Shown: positions 11,081 through 23,036 of the stretch, piece by piece
Layout: every line of letters starts with the position of its first letter
Position numbering within the stretch: the stretch's first letter is position 1
NCBI RefSeq assembly: GCF_022539505.1
Contig: NC_061513.1
Location: 183,178,017 to 183,242,016 of the forward strand
DNA length: 64,000 nt
Origin: Lolium rigidum
Lineage: Eukaryota > Streptophyta > Magnoliopsida > Poales > Poaceae
Direction of reading: 5' to 3'
Made by a program: the position numbers and the translations under genes
Notes under the pieces: generated by a model
Told to the model about the DNA's origin: nothing
Database searches by the model: none
The model's input: the letters and a program-made list of their open reading frames with translations, nothing else

Positions 11081-12683
11081 TGATACGTCTCCGACGTATC
11101 GATAATTTCTTATGATCCATGCCATATTATTGATGATACCTACATGTTTTACGCACACTTTATGTCATATTCGTGCATTTTCTGGAACTAACCTATTAAC
11201 AAGATGCCGAAGTGCCAGTTGCTGTTTTCTGTTGTTTTTGGTTTCAGAAATCCTAGTAACGAAATATTCTCGGAATTGGACGAAATCAAGACCCAGGGGC
11301 CTATTTTGCCACGAACCTTCCAGAAGACCGAAGAGCATACGAAGTGGGGCCACGAGGTGGCGACACCACAAGGCGGCGCGGCCAAGGGGGGCCCGCGCCG
11401 CCCTATGGTGTGGGCCCCTCGTCAGCCCTCCGACTCCGCCCTTCCGCCTACTTAAAGCCTCCGTCGCGAAACCCCTGATGCGAAAAACCACGATACGGAA
11501 AACCTTCCAGAGACGCCGCCGCCGCCAATCCCATCTCGGGGGATTCGGAGATCTCCTCCGGCACCCTGCCGGAGAGGGGATTCATCTCCCGGAGGACTCT
11601 ACACCGCCATGGTCGCCCCCGGAGTGATGAGTGAGTAGTTCACCCCTGGACTATGGGTCCATAGCAGTAGCTAGATGGTTGTCTTCTCCTCATTGTGCTT
11701 CATTGTTGGATCTTGTGAGCTGCCTAACATGATCAAGATCATCTATCTGTAATACTCTATGTTGTGTTTGTCGGGATCCGATGGATAGAGAATACCATGT
11801 TATGTTAATTATCAAGTTATTACATATGTGTTGTTTATGATCTTGCATGCTCTCCGTTATTAGTAGAGGCTCTGGCCAAGTTTTTGCTCTTAACTCCAAG
11901 AGGGAGTATTTATGCTCGATAGTGGGTTCATGCACGCATTGACACACGGGACAGATGACGAGAAAGTTCTAAGGTTGTGTTGTCGTTGTTGCCACTAGGG
12001 ATAAAACATTGATGCTATGTCCGAGGATGTAGTTATTGATTACATTACGCACCATACTTAATGCAATTGTCTCGTTGCTTTGCAACTTAATACTGGAAGG
12101 GGTTCGGACGATAACCTGAAGGTGGACTTTTTAGGCATAGATGCAGTTGGATGGCGGTCTATGTACTTTGTCGTAATTCCCAATTAAATCTCACTATACT
12201 TATCATGACATGTATGTGCATTGTTATGCCCTCTCTATTTGTCAATTGCCCGACTGTAATTTGTTCACCCAACATGTTTTTATCTTATGGGAGAGACACC
12301 TCTAGTGAACTGTGGACCCCGGTCCATTCTTTTAATACTTGAAATACAAATCTGCTTGCAATACTTGTTTTTACTGTTTTCTTGCAAACAATCATCTTCC
12401 ACACTATACATCTAATCCTTTGTTACAGCAAGCCGGTGAGATTGACAACCTCACCTTGTTTCGTTGGGGCAAAGTACTTTGGTTGTGTTGTGCGAGGTTC
12501 CACGTTGGCGCCGGAATCTGCGGTGTTGCGCCGCACTACATCCCGCCGCCATCAACCTTCAACGTGCTTCTTGGCTCCTCCTGGTTCGATAAACCTTGGT
12601 TTCTTTCGAGGGAAAACTTGCTGCTGTGCGCATCATATCTTCCTCTTGGGGTTCCCAACGAACGTGTGAAATACACGCCATCA
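11081..12683 (+). repeat. 5' LTR of the Sabrina-like element
   Basis: TG...CA ends; about 1.6 kb. It contains a GC-rich central block and CTACTTAAAGCCTCCGTCG at about 11448, a plausible core promoter. Short ORFs inside are repeated in the second LTR and are not genes. Confidence 0.9.
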
Positions 12684-12694
12684 AGCATATTTTC

Positions 12695-12712
12695 TGGCGC
12701 CGTTGCCGGGGA
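12695..12712 (+). promoter_or_regulatory. Primer binding site (tRNA-Asp) of the Sabrina-like element
   Basis: TGGCGCCGTTGCCGGGGA, complementary to the 3' end of tRNA-Asp, starts 11 bases after the LTR. Confidence 0.9.
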
Positions 12713-12937
12713 GATCAAGACACGCTGCAAGGGGAGTCTCCACTTCTCAATCTCTTTACTTTGTTTTTGTCTTGCTTTATTTTATTTACTACTTTGTTTG
12801 CTGCATTATATCAAAACACAAAAAAATTAGTTGCTAGTTTTACTTTATTTATTGTCTTGTTTGCTATATCGAAAACACAAAAAAATTAGTTTACTTGCAT
12901 TTACTTTATCTAGTTTGCTTTATTTACCACTGCTAAA

Positions 12938-13456
12938 ATGAGTAATCCTGAAGTTGAAGTTCGTTCATTTAAGCAACAAGGAGGAGAATGTTTAAAAGAT
13001 GCTTGGTATAGAATTAGTGATGCCCATAATAGGTGCACTAAGAAACACTCCACCACTATCCTACTCAGGAATTTTTATGTTGGTATCTCTAGCTGGAATA
13101 GATATGTTCTTGATTGTCTCGCGGGAGGTAACTTCCTAGGTGCTCCCGTTTTAGAAGCTAGTTGCATTATTGAGAGTTTATTTGGAACACCACCTGTTAA
13201 TGAAATTAAAATTGAAACCTCCCTTGAGGATGTTATGAAAAAATTGGAAACCATAGAGAAAAAATTTAGTGTTGAAACTAAGTTGGAGATGTTACTTGTT
13301 AAAACTGATAAACTTGATAAATCCTTAGGAGGAATTGATGAAAGAATTAGTGTCCTAGGAACTTGTGTTGACCATGATAATCAAATTAATAGGATTGGCG
13401 AACTTGAAAAAGCTATGGGAACCTTGGGTTCAACCTTTTCATCTTTACGAGTTTAG
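12938..13456 (+). CDS. Gag-like protein of the Sabrina-like element
   Basis: This 172-residue ORF starts at an ATG 255 bases after the LTR (MSNPEVEVRSFKQQGGECLK). Its N-terminal half has SWNRYVLDCLAGGNFLGAP and CIIESLFGTPP, resembling the capsid part of Athila-type Gag. The second half (about residues 88-165) is rich in Lys, Glu and Leu heptads (VMKKLETIEKKFSVETKLEM) and should form a coiled coil. A stop at 13456 is followed by a shifted continuation to about 13616 (FREKAFVGKEQKF...KYYYRPKID). No protease or polymerase domain follows. It may serve only to package the RNA, with enzymes supplied by a partner family such as A or B; that is inference. Confidence 0.6.
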   Translation: MSNPEVEVRSFKQQGGECLKDAWYRISDAHNRCTKKHSTTILLRNFYVGISSWNRYVLDCLAGGNFLGAPVLEASCIIESLFGTPPVNEIKIETSLEDVMKKLETIEKKFSVETKLEMLLVKTDKLDKSLGGIDERISVLGTCVDHDNQINRIGELEKAMGTLGSTFSSLRV

Positions 13457-13616
13457 AGAGAAAGCTTTTGTGGGAAAGGAGCAAAAGTTTATGTATACCT
13501 CTAAAGTGCCTAAACCAAAGAAATATTATTATAGGCCTAAAATTGACAAAGCCCCTAGTACCACTGCAAATGGGGGAGCTTATGATATCAATGCTTCATC
13601 TCTTGATGTCACTTGA

Positions 13617-16189
13617 GTTACACTTTCTGCTCCTAGCTGAAAGGCGTTAAAGAAAAGCGCTTATGGGAGACAACCCATATTTTACTACAGTATTTTTGTT
13701 TTATATTTGTGTCTTGGAAGTTGTTTACTACTGTAGCAACCTCTCCTTATCTTAGTTTTATGTTTTGTTGTGCCAACTAAAGTCTTTGATAGTAAAGTAA
13801 GTACTAGATTTGGATTACTGCGCAGTTCCAGATTTCTTTGCTGTCACGAATCTGGGTCTACCTCCCTGTAGGTAGCTCAGAAAATTAAGTCAATTTACGC
13901 GCATGATCCTCAGATATGTACGCAACTTTCATTCAATTTGAGCATTTTCATTTGAGCAAGTCTGGTGGCCTAATAAAATCCATCTTTACGGACTGTTCTG
14001 TTTTGACAGATTCTGCCTTTTTATTTCGCATTGCCTCTTTTGCTATGTTGGATGAATTTCTTTGATCCATTAATGTCCAGTAGCTTTATGCAATGTCCAG
14101 AAGTGTTAAGAATGATTGTGTCACCTCTGAACATGTTAATTTTTATTGTGCACTAACCCTCTAATGAGTTGTTTCGAGTTTGGTGTGGAGGAAGTTTTCA
14201 AGGATCAAGAGAGGAGTATGATGCAATATGGTCAAGGAGAGTGAAAGCTCTAAGCTTGGGGATGCCCCGGTGGTTCACCCCTGCATATTCTAAGAAGACT
14301 CAAGCGTCTAAACTTGGGGATGCCCAAGGCATCCCCTTCTTTATCGACAACATTATCAGGTTCCTCCCCGAAACTATATTTTTATTCCGTCACATCTTAT
14401 GCACTTTGCTTGGAGCGTCGGTTTGTTTTTGTTTTTGTTTTGTTTGAATAAAATGGATCCTAGCATTCACTTTATGGGAGAGAGACACGCTCCGCTGTAG
14501 CATATGGACAAGTATGTCCTTAGGCTCTACTCATAGTATTCATGGCGAAGTTTCTTCTTCGTTAAATTGTTATATGGTTGGAATTGGAAAATGCTACATG
14601 TAGTAACTCTAAAATGTCTTGGATAATTTGATGCTTGGCAATTGTTGTGCTCATGTTTAAGCTCTTGCATCATATACTTTGCACCCATTAATGAAGAAAC
14701 ACTTGGAGCTTGCTAATTTGGTTTGCATATTTGGTTTCTCTAGAGTCTAGATAACATCTAGTATTGAGTTTTGAACAACAAGGAAGACGGTGTAGAGTCT
14801 TATAATGTTTACAATATGTCTTTTATGTGAGTTTTGCTGCACCGTTCATCCTTGTGTTTGTTTCAAATAACCTTGCTAGCCTAAACCTTGTATCGAGAGG
14901 GAATACTTCTCATGCATCCAAAATCCTTGAGCCAACCACTATGCCATTTGTGTCCACCATACCTACCTACTACATGGTATTTATCCGCCATTCCAAAGTA
15001 AATTGCTTGAGTGCTACCTTTAAAATTCCATCATTCACCTTTGCAATATATAGCTCATGGGACAAATAGCTTAAAAACTATTGTGGTATTGAATATGTAC
15101 TTATGCACTTTATCTCTTATTAAGTTGCTTGTTGTGCGATAACCATGTTTCGGGGACGCCATCAACTATTCTTTGTTGAATATCATGTGAGTTGCTATGC
15201 ATGTCCGTCTTGTCCGAAGTAAGAGAGATCTACCACCTTAATGGTTGGAGCATGCATATTGTTAGAGAAGAACATTGGGCCGCTAACTAAAGCCATGAAT
15301 CATGGTGGAAGTTTCGAGTTTTGGACACATATCCTCAATCTCATATGAGAATAATAATTGTTGCCACATGCTTATGCATTAAAGAGGAGTCCATTATCTG
15401 TTGTCCATGTTGTCCCGGTATGGATGTCTAAGTTGAGAATAATCAAAAGCGAGAAATCCAAAATGCGAGCTTTCTCCTTAGACCTTTGTACAGGCGGCAT
15501 GGAGGTACCCCATTGTGACACTTGGTTAAAACATGTGCATTGCAAAGATCCGGTAGTCCAAGCTAATTAGGACAAGGTGCGGGCACTATTAGTATACTAT
15601 GCATGAGGCTTGCAACTTGTAAGATATAATTTTCATAACTCATATGCTTTATTACTACCGTTGACAAAATTGTTTCATGTTTTCATAATAAAAGCTCTAG
15701 CACAAATATAGCAATCGATGCTTTCCTCTTTGAAGGACCATTCTTTTTTACTTTTATGTTGAGTCAGTTCACCTATCTCTCTCCACCTCAAGAAGCAAAC
15801 ACTTGTGTGAACTGTGCATTGATTCCTACATACTTGCATATTGTACTTGTTATATTACTCTATGTTGACAATTATCCATGAGATATACATGTTACAAGTT
15901 GAAAGCAACCGCTGAAACTTAATCTTCCTTTGTGTTGTTTCAATACTTTTACTTTGATTTATTGCTTTATGAGTTAACTCTTATGCAAGACTTATTCATG
16001 CTTGTCTTGAAGTACTATTCATGAAAAGTCTTTGCTTTATGATTCACTTGTTTACTCATGTCATTACCATTGTTTTGATCGCTGCATCCGCTACATATGT
16101 TTACAAATAGTATGATCAAGGTTATGATGGCATGTCACTTCAGAAATTATCTTTGTTATCGTTTTACCCGCTCGGGACAAGCGAGAACT
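13617..16189 (+). other. Non-coding internal region of the Sabrina-like element
   Basis: About 2.6 kb with no credible ORF. It holds two internal copies of a polypurine-like motif (AAGCTTGGGGATGCC at about 14253 and AAACTTGGGGATGCC at about 14312) that match the real polypurine tract next to the 3' LTR. Similar non-coding sequence occupies 2362-4671 in element A. Confidence 0.65.
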
Positions 16190-16204
16190 AAGCTTGGGGA
16201 TGCT
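16190..16204 (+). promoter_or_regulatory. Polypurine tract of the Sabrina-like element
   Basis: AAGCTTGGGGATGCT lies immediately before the TGATACGTCT start of the 3' LTR, the position of the plus-strand primer. Confidence 0.75.
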
Positions 16205-17798
16205 TGATACGTCTCCGACGTATCGATAATTTCTTATGATCCATGTCATATTATTGATGATACCTACATGTTTTATGCACACTTTATGTCATATTCGTGC
16301 ATTTTCTGGAACTAACCTATTAACAAGATGCCGAAGTGCCGATTCTTTGTTTCTAGCTGTTTTTGGTTTCGTAAATCCTAGTAACGAAATATTCTCGGAA
16401 TTGGACGAAATCAAGACCCGGGGGCCTATTTTGCCACGAACCTTCCGGAAGACCGAAGAGCATACGAAGTGGGGCCACGAGGTGGCGACACCACAAGGCG
16501 GCGCGGCCAAGGGGGGCCCGCGCCGCCCTATGGTGTGGGCCCTCGTCGGCCCTCCGACTCCGCCCTTCCGCCTACTTAAAGCCTCCGTCGTGAAACCCAC
16601 GATGCGAAAAACCACGATACGGAAAACCTTCCGGAGACGCCGCCGCCGCCAATCCCATCTCGGGGGATTCGGAGATCTCCTCCGGCACCCTTCCGGAGAG
16701 GGGATTCATCTCCCGGAGGACTCTACACCGCCATGGTCGCCTCCGGAGTGATGAGTGAGTAGTTCACCCCTGGACTATGGGTCCATAGCAGTAGCTAGAT
16801 GGTTGTCTTCTCCTCATTGTGCTTCATTGTTGGATCTTGTGAGCTGCCTAACATGATCAAGATCGTCTATCTGTAATACTCTATGTTGTGTTTGTCGGGA
16901 TCCGATGGATAGAGAATACCATGTTATGTTAATTATCAAGTTATTACATATGTGTTGTTTATGATCTTGCATGCTCTCCGTTATTAGTAGAGGCTCCGGC
17001 CAAGTTTTTGCTCTTAACTCCAAGAGGGAGTATTTATGCTCGATAGTGGGTTCATGCCCGCATTGACACCGGGACAGTGACAGAAAGTTCTAAGGTTGTG
17101 TTGTCTTGTTGCCACTAGGGATAAAACATTGATGCTATGTCCGAGGATGTAGTTATTGATTACATTACGCACCATACTTAATGCAATTGTTTGTTGCTTT
17201 GCAACTTAATACTGGAAGGGGTTCGGACGATAACCTGAAGGTGGACTTTTTAGGCATAGATGCAGTTGGATGGCGGTCTATGTACTTTGTCGTAATGCCC
17301 AATTAAATCTTACTATACTTATCATGACATGTATGTGCATTGTTATGCCCTCTCTATTTGTCAATTGCCCGACTGTAATTTGTTCACCCAACATGCTTTT
17401 ATCTTATGGGAGAGACACCTCTAGTGAACTGTGGACCCCGGTCCATTCTTTTAATACTGAAATACAAATCTGCTGCAATACTTGTTTTTACTGTTTTCTT
17501 GCAAACAATCATCTTCCACACTATACATCTAATCCTTTGTTACAGCAAGCCGGTGAGATTGACAACCTCACTGTTTCGTTGGGGCAAAGTACTTTGGTTG
17601 TGTTGTGCGGGTTCCACGTTGGCGCCGGAATCTCCGGTGTTGCGCCGCACTACATCCCGCCGCCATCAACCTTCAACGTGCTTCTTGGCTCCTCCTGGTT
17701 CGATAAACCTTGGTTTCTTTCTGAGGGAAAACTTGCTGCTGTGCGCATCATACCTTCCTCTTGGGGTTCCCAACGAACGTGTGAAATACACGCCATCA
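16205..17798 (+). repeat. 3' LTR of the Sabrina-like element
   Basis: Near-identical to 11081-12683, ending CACGCCATCA, followed by the duplicated target ATGAT. Confidence 0.9.
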
Positions 17799-17803
17799 AT
17801 GAT

Positions 17804-18951
17804 ATATTAGGTTTACCAACTTTAGTAGTATTACCTTAGTGGAATCTTCACATAAACAAACATCACAAGGAGTTTCTTCATTTAATTCCTTAATGGCCAA
17901 AATTTGATGCTCCATATCAATTTGTTCATATGGTTCATGACATCTTCAAGCACTCTTATTTGCAACAGTGATGAGTAAATTTTCCTTCACCCTGCTTGGA
18001 TATGGAGGATATTCAACATATTCTTCTATTATGACAGAGGATGCTTGTTGAACTTGCTTCTCAATTTTTAAGAGGTTCAACATAAACTTTAAATCCCTTC
18101 TTAGGAACATTCAAATGGTTAACAAAATATTTAGTAACTTCTACTAAGACATGAGGATGAAGGCCAAACCTATTCTTTAATTATTCATACAATATAGTAG
18201 TAGAGAAATTCTCTACACATGCATATTCAAAACAAGATTGGTTACCTTTATCAAGATCCCATGCAACAATATTATTAGCAATACTATCTAATAAATCCCT
18301 TGCTTCTTGCTGAGTTCTATTTGTAAAACTCCCTTCAGATGAATTATCCAGAAAGTCCCTATGATGCTTGGTAGCCTCATATAGAAATTCATCAATATAA
18401 GACTATCAGGAATACCACGATAATGATTCTTACAGATGAGTTCATTAAGCCTCCCCCAAGCTTGAGCAATACTTTCTCCAAGATGAGGCCAAAAATTATA
18501 AATGTTACAACGATCATCATAAGCTTCTTTAGGAGTATAGTATTTAAGTTAGAAGGCTTTCCTCAGATATTCCCAATCAAGACGACATTTATCATTCAAA
18601 TATCTAATTAAAATATATGCGAGCAACACCAGGAAGAGATAGATATAATAATTTTCTCTTCACTTCATCATGTGGAATACCAGATAATTTGAATAGAGAG
18701 CATAGATCTTCAATAGTATGTAGATGTCCCATAGCAGTTTGACTTTTATCCCCTATAAAAGTTAGTTTCATAGCTCTTTTAGCAATACCAATAGGAATTT
18801 GATATGCCAATTTTGGTTCAGGGGGCTTCTCAATATTATCTTTAACGAACTGAACATATTCATATAAAGTTAAGCTCATCTTATCACAACTTGAAGTACC
18901 CATGTTGAGCAAATTAGTAAATAAAAAAAACAATAAAAGCTTCCTTACCAA
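17804..18951 (-). pseudogene. Element B Gag
   Basis: The open N-terminal part (18951-18604) contains MSLTLYEYVQFVKDNIEKPP, AKRAMKLTFIGDKSQTAMGH and EVKRKLLYLSLPGVAR, the gag core of this Gypsy family. Further left, broken by stops, are HPHVLVEVTKYFVNHLNVPK and GFKVYVEPLKN, the Gag C-terminal region before protease. The frame stops at 18604 after an indel. The true start is probably the ATG of MGTSSCDKMSL or close to it. Confidence 0.65.
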
Positions 18952-18975
18952 ACCACTTACCCAATAGCGCTATGC

Positions 18976-18993
18976 TCCCCGGCAACGGCGCCA
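18976..18993 (-). promoter_or_regulatory. Primer binding site of element B (tRNA-Asp)
   Basis: Minus-strand TGGCGCCGTTGCCGGGGA lies 6 bases from the end of the LTR at 19000. Confidence 0.85.
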
Positions 18994-18999
18994 GAAAAG

Positions 19000-20446
19000 T
19001 GTCTTGATGGCTCCCAAGTGGAGGAGATCAGTTGTAGTACTTTTCAATAAGAAAGATTGTCGAACCCACGAGGAGCTGAAGGTATTGGTTAGCGGATTTG
19101 ACAACTAAACAACAATAATAATGCATCAGTTTTTGGTGCATAGTTTGAAATAAAGTAAAATGCAGAAAGTAAATAGCAACATGTAAATGCTCTCAATGAG
19201 AGAAAGCCCAATCTTCTATGCAGCACGAGGACAAGCTCAAGTGTGTGTGCTTATATGAGACAAGTGTTCCCGAGGGTGGCATGGATTCATTTACATTAAG
19301 AGTTCTACACAACATGGTAAATATTATGTCAAGTTTTATTTGCTTAAGGGCGGAGCCTAAATTAGGTGCAGCCATGGATATGAGCATGCAGCCCTTATGA
19401 TGGGTCCTAGAGCCATTCTCATTTGCAAGTATAAGAATCATTAAGACATAAATGTCCCACCATAGCAATTAGATCATTGGTCCCCGACATAAACCCCTCT
19501 AATGCAACTCAAAGTATTTGAAATGGTTTCTGTCATTCCGTCTCTTCCAACACTCATTCATTACATTAAAGTGTAGCCCTATGAGCCCATATATGTGAAG
19601 TAATATGCAGTCTACATTCGCATAAAACCATCATAGAAGAACATAAAATATAAAAACTTGATCAAATACTCATCGCACATCATATAGAATCATAGCCAGA
19701 TCATCCTATGCCCTCGGGAACACGGGGAACTACTCACAAGTGTCAAACATGATATGGACCAGAGGCATAATGATTACAACACAATATGAAAGTACAATAT
19801 CTCCACCAAATAATGAAAAAGTACCAATCACAGACATGCAACTAGCCTTTAAAACAATATCGGGGTTCAATCAAACACAAACTATGAGGGGGATGAAGTT
19901 GATCTCGTAGATGGTGATGGTGGTGATGATGGTGCTGATGGAGATGCCCCCTACGTCAAGAAGGAGTGGTGATGATGATGGCATCGATTTCCCCTTCACC
20001 GGAGGCACCGGTGCGGCAGGATCTGCCCTCTCTCGAAGTAGGAGAGGACTTTCGACTCCGCCGCCGCCTCAATAAATCTCAAGAAAAATATGGCTTAGGT
20101 TTTTGGGTGAAACTGAGACGTCTGTATAAAAGGGGGCCCAAGGCGACACTCGAGGGCAAAACGGGCATAGGTGGCGCGCCCAGGCGGGGGGGGGGGACAT
20201 GTCCTCTTTTGTCCCTCGTGGCTCCCCTCGCGTGATTCTTTGGCCCACGGTCCTTCTCTTGGTGAAAAACTGATCAGGTATTTTTCCTTCGATTTTTAGG
20301 TGTCCAGAAGGTCTCTGAAACAACAAAATACTAAAAAGGAGGTTTTCTCCCTCCCAGAAATTAAATACCAATGAAAGGGAGTTTGTAGCAAAGTCCCGGA
20401 ACTCAACTAAAAATGCATAAATAATGATGTGTGATGGCAAATATCA
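19000..20446 (-). repeat. 5' LTR of element B
   Basis: On the minus strand it starts TGATATTTGCCATCACAC and ends GGGAGCCATCAAGACA. A GC-rich segment with a 13-base G run at about 20170-20185 lies in the middle. Its partner is not present. The outer boundary at 20446 is inferred from the TG end and the change to Copia-LTR-like sequence. Confidence 0.6.
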
Positions 20447-21657
20447 ATGAAAATTAAACATATACGTAACAATATTTATGATGTAAAATGCACGTATTAT
20501 ATGCATCCTCCAATCGTCACGGCCATCGGCATAATTGCAAAGGTAGACTATCGAAATATCGATCACAACATTCATGTGACTCATGCTCGATCTTTCGATC
20601 TGTCGTGTTCCGAGGCCATGTCTATGCACATGCTAGGCTTGCCAATTCAACCTTTAGTGTTCGGAGTGCAACGTGGCTTACACCCACCGTATGTGAATGT
20701 CAATATGTTTGACACCCCATCGTCGCGGCCTGCCCCTCATAGCGAAGAACTTTCTTAGTGGTGCACACTAATGGGAGAACACTTTATTGGTATTAAGTTC
20801 AGGATCATCTTATTTAGTTTTACCATCGTGAACTTAACGCTAGCAACTAACAAGATGAGTCAAAGGTATACATCAAATGTATTATGTGACATGATATGGG
20901 TGATTCATTTACGCAACTAGATCTCCATCGTGTGATCTGGCATGTCACCCACGTCATGGCGCCTCTAGTTGATCGACCATCATGGTGATCGGCTATCACT
21001 ACAACTTAGCAACAACAAGCAAGAAAACTACTTTACACCATGACCATACCATGTTACAAAACCCCTCGCAACATAAAGCCAGACACCTCTGGTGTATCTC
21101 TTGCAAATTTTATGTGGATGCTAGGGCTTTCGCGAAAAGAACCAGAGTATCTTCCGTCACGCGGATGAACAAATACCTCTTTCGATACATACGCCTCAGC
21201 TACCCCATTCGGAATACCCGAAAACCCCTTTATGATCATCCTGCCACGGAATGCCGTTTGATGCAATCAGAGTAGCCTCCGATGATAGTGATTATATATG
21301 ATCTCACGGTCTAAGGACTTAGGTTTCTATGCTTTCATAAATATCGCAACATGAACTTTGTGACTTGATCGTGTTGCAATACTTATAGTGGGAATGTCCA
21401 TCATACCATTCACCTAATGATATGACCCCATTTTCAATGGCATGTGTGTCTATGATCAGGAAACCTCGACCATCGAATGAGCTTAATGAGCTAGTTCGCA
21501 TATATGCTCACTAGGGACCCTGATTTGTTTACAATACCACACGTGTATCAATATTTCCGATTAATACAGTTATAGCATGGCAAGAAACTATTATGAACTA
21601 TTGAGATATTATAGTGAACAACTTTTATTATTTGCCTCTAGAGCACTATCTCCAACA
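20447..21657 (-). repeat. Copia (Angela/BARE-like) LTR fragment
   Basis: On the minus strand it begins TGTTGGAGATAGTGCTCTAG and continues AGGCAAATAATAAAAG, the start pattern of Angela/BARE-type LTRs. Downstream it keeps recognisable blocks such as GGGGTCATATCATTAGGTGA and TTAGACCGTGAGATCATA. It is cut at 20446 by the end of element B, so B probably inserted in it. No Copia coding sequence is present. Confidence 0.55.
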
Positions 21658-23036
21658 GTTAGATTTCAAGAACTCTACTTCCTCTCTCACAGGAGATGAT
21701 GGGTTTGTTGGAAAACTTACAAGGAAAGGCCTGGAATTTCTATTGACACTGATCATAACTTTGATTTCTCTTTGTACTTGCCACCCATGAAAACCTTGGG
21801 AAGCTTTCAGATCCATTCTCACATGAAGAAATTGACAAGGTGGTTGCCTCTATGCGAAATGACAAAGCTCCTGAACCAGATGGCTTCACATGGTTGTTCC
21901 TCAAAATCTATTGGCTAGTCATCAAATGGCTTCTACAAATTATGTTAGGAATTTTGGGAGGGGAAGGTAAACCTTCAAAGCATCAATGATTCGTTGATTG
22001 GGAAATGTTGTGTTGCCACCGGGTGGCTATACCACACACCCTAGAGAACCGCTCGATTAAACATCTAGATTCGTTCTCCATTCTACCGGTTTCTCTCCAC
22101 ACAATTTAATTACCCGAAGCATCTCCTAAATCTACTCTGATTCCAAAAATCTAATCTCCTAAGGGGTCTAATGATTTTATATTAATCTCTCTCTTAAATA
22201 TTTTTCTCAAGATTTTGACAAAGTTAATGGCAAATAGGCCGCAATCAAGAATTCTAGATATTGTGAGCATTAACCACTATGGATTTATTAAATCACGTAC
22301 GATTCAAGACCGTGTTGCTTGGGCATATGAATATATCCAGTACAAGCAAACAAAGAGGGAATGCATTGTCCTTATGCTGGATTTTGCAAAGGCTTTCGAT
22401 ACCATGGAGCATAGTGATATCCTAAAAATCATTTATTGCCTTGGATTTGAAGAGTGCATGGATCAAACATGGTAGGCTCTATCCTTGCTTCCAGAACTTC
22501 TTCAATTCTGTTAAAGGGTGTACCCTGGAAAAAAATTCCCATGTCGGCATTGGGTTCGACAAGGAGACCCACTTCCTCCCTTCTTTTTGGCATGGGCACA
22601 GAATTGTTACAAGCAATGGTTAATCTTTCGTGTCAAAAGCGTACTCTGGTTGCTCCATTGCCTATCTCTGGGTCAGACTACCCTATAGTTCAATACGCCA
22701 ACGACACTCTATTAATAATGCAAGACTCTCATTCCCAGCTCACAACGCTAAAAGAATTACTTCTGAACAGTCGAGCAACGGGTCTCAAAGTGAACTATGC
22801 AAAATCATGTATTATGACTATAATTGTATATCAGATAAGAGAATGGAGATTATGGCCAACACTTTCGCTTGTGAAATTTGTACCCTACCATTTGGTTACG
22901 TAGGCCTAACCCAAGACACAACCAAACCTACAATCGAAGATCTTCTGCCCCTTATGAGTCAGATTCAAAGAACACTGAATGCAAGTACTCGCTTTTTGGG
23001 ATACAGTGGCTATCTCGAGCTTGTGTTCCCTTAAAT
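21658..23036 (+). pseudogene. Old LINE, reverse transcriptase part (fragment 1)
   Basis: Degenerate L1-type reverse transcriptase. It shows PFSHEEIDKVVASMRNDKAP followed by EPDGF (the APGPDGF block) at about 21810-21890, then LIPK and NDF...ISLLN at about 22130-22200. KLMANRPQSRILDIVSINHY and the catalytic block VLMLDFAKAFDTMEHSDIL lie at 22230-22430. YANDTLLIMQDSHSQL, a mutated Y-A-D-D box, is at about 22690. Several frameshifts are present. About 130 bases at about 21995-22125 do not fit the family and look inserted. The 5' part is lost to the Copia LTR at 21657, and the right side is interrupted at 23037. Confidence 0.8.

Larger units (their letters stand above)
11081..17798 (+). mobile_element. 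Complete Sabrina-like Gypsy element, non-autonomous
   Basis: Two long direct repeats (11081-12683 and 16205-17798), both TGATACGTCT...GCCATCA, are flanked by the 5-bp duplication ATGAT (11076-11080 and 17799-17803). A tRNA-Asp primer site and a polypurine tract adjoin the LTRs. The only coding content is a Gag-like ORF (12938-13456); protease, reverse transcriptase and integrase are absent. LTR sequence is recognised as that of the Triticeae family Sabrina. The two LTRs differ by scattered substitutions and small indels, so the insertion is not very recent. Confidence 0.9.
9875..20446 (-). mobile_element. Athila-type Gypsy retrotransposon B, split by the Sabrina-like element and by A
   Basis: Minus-strand order from the right: LTR (19000-20446), tRNA-Asp primer site (18976-18993), gag (18951 to about 17804), then, beyond the 6.7-kb Sabrina-like insertion, protease (11075-10736) and reverse transcriptase/RNase H (10665-9998). 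The element is cut at 9875 by the LTR of element A, so integrase and the 3' LTR are not seen. It differs from A in LTR sequence and gag type, so it is a distinct family, although both use tRNA-Asp. Confidence 0.75.
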
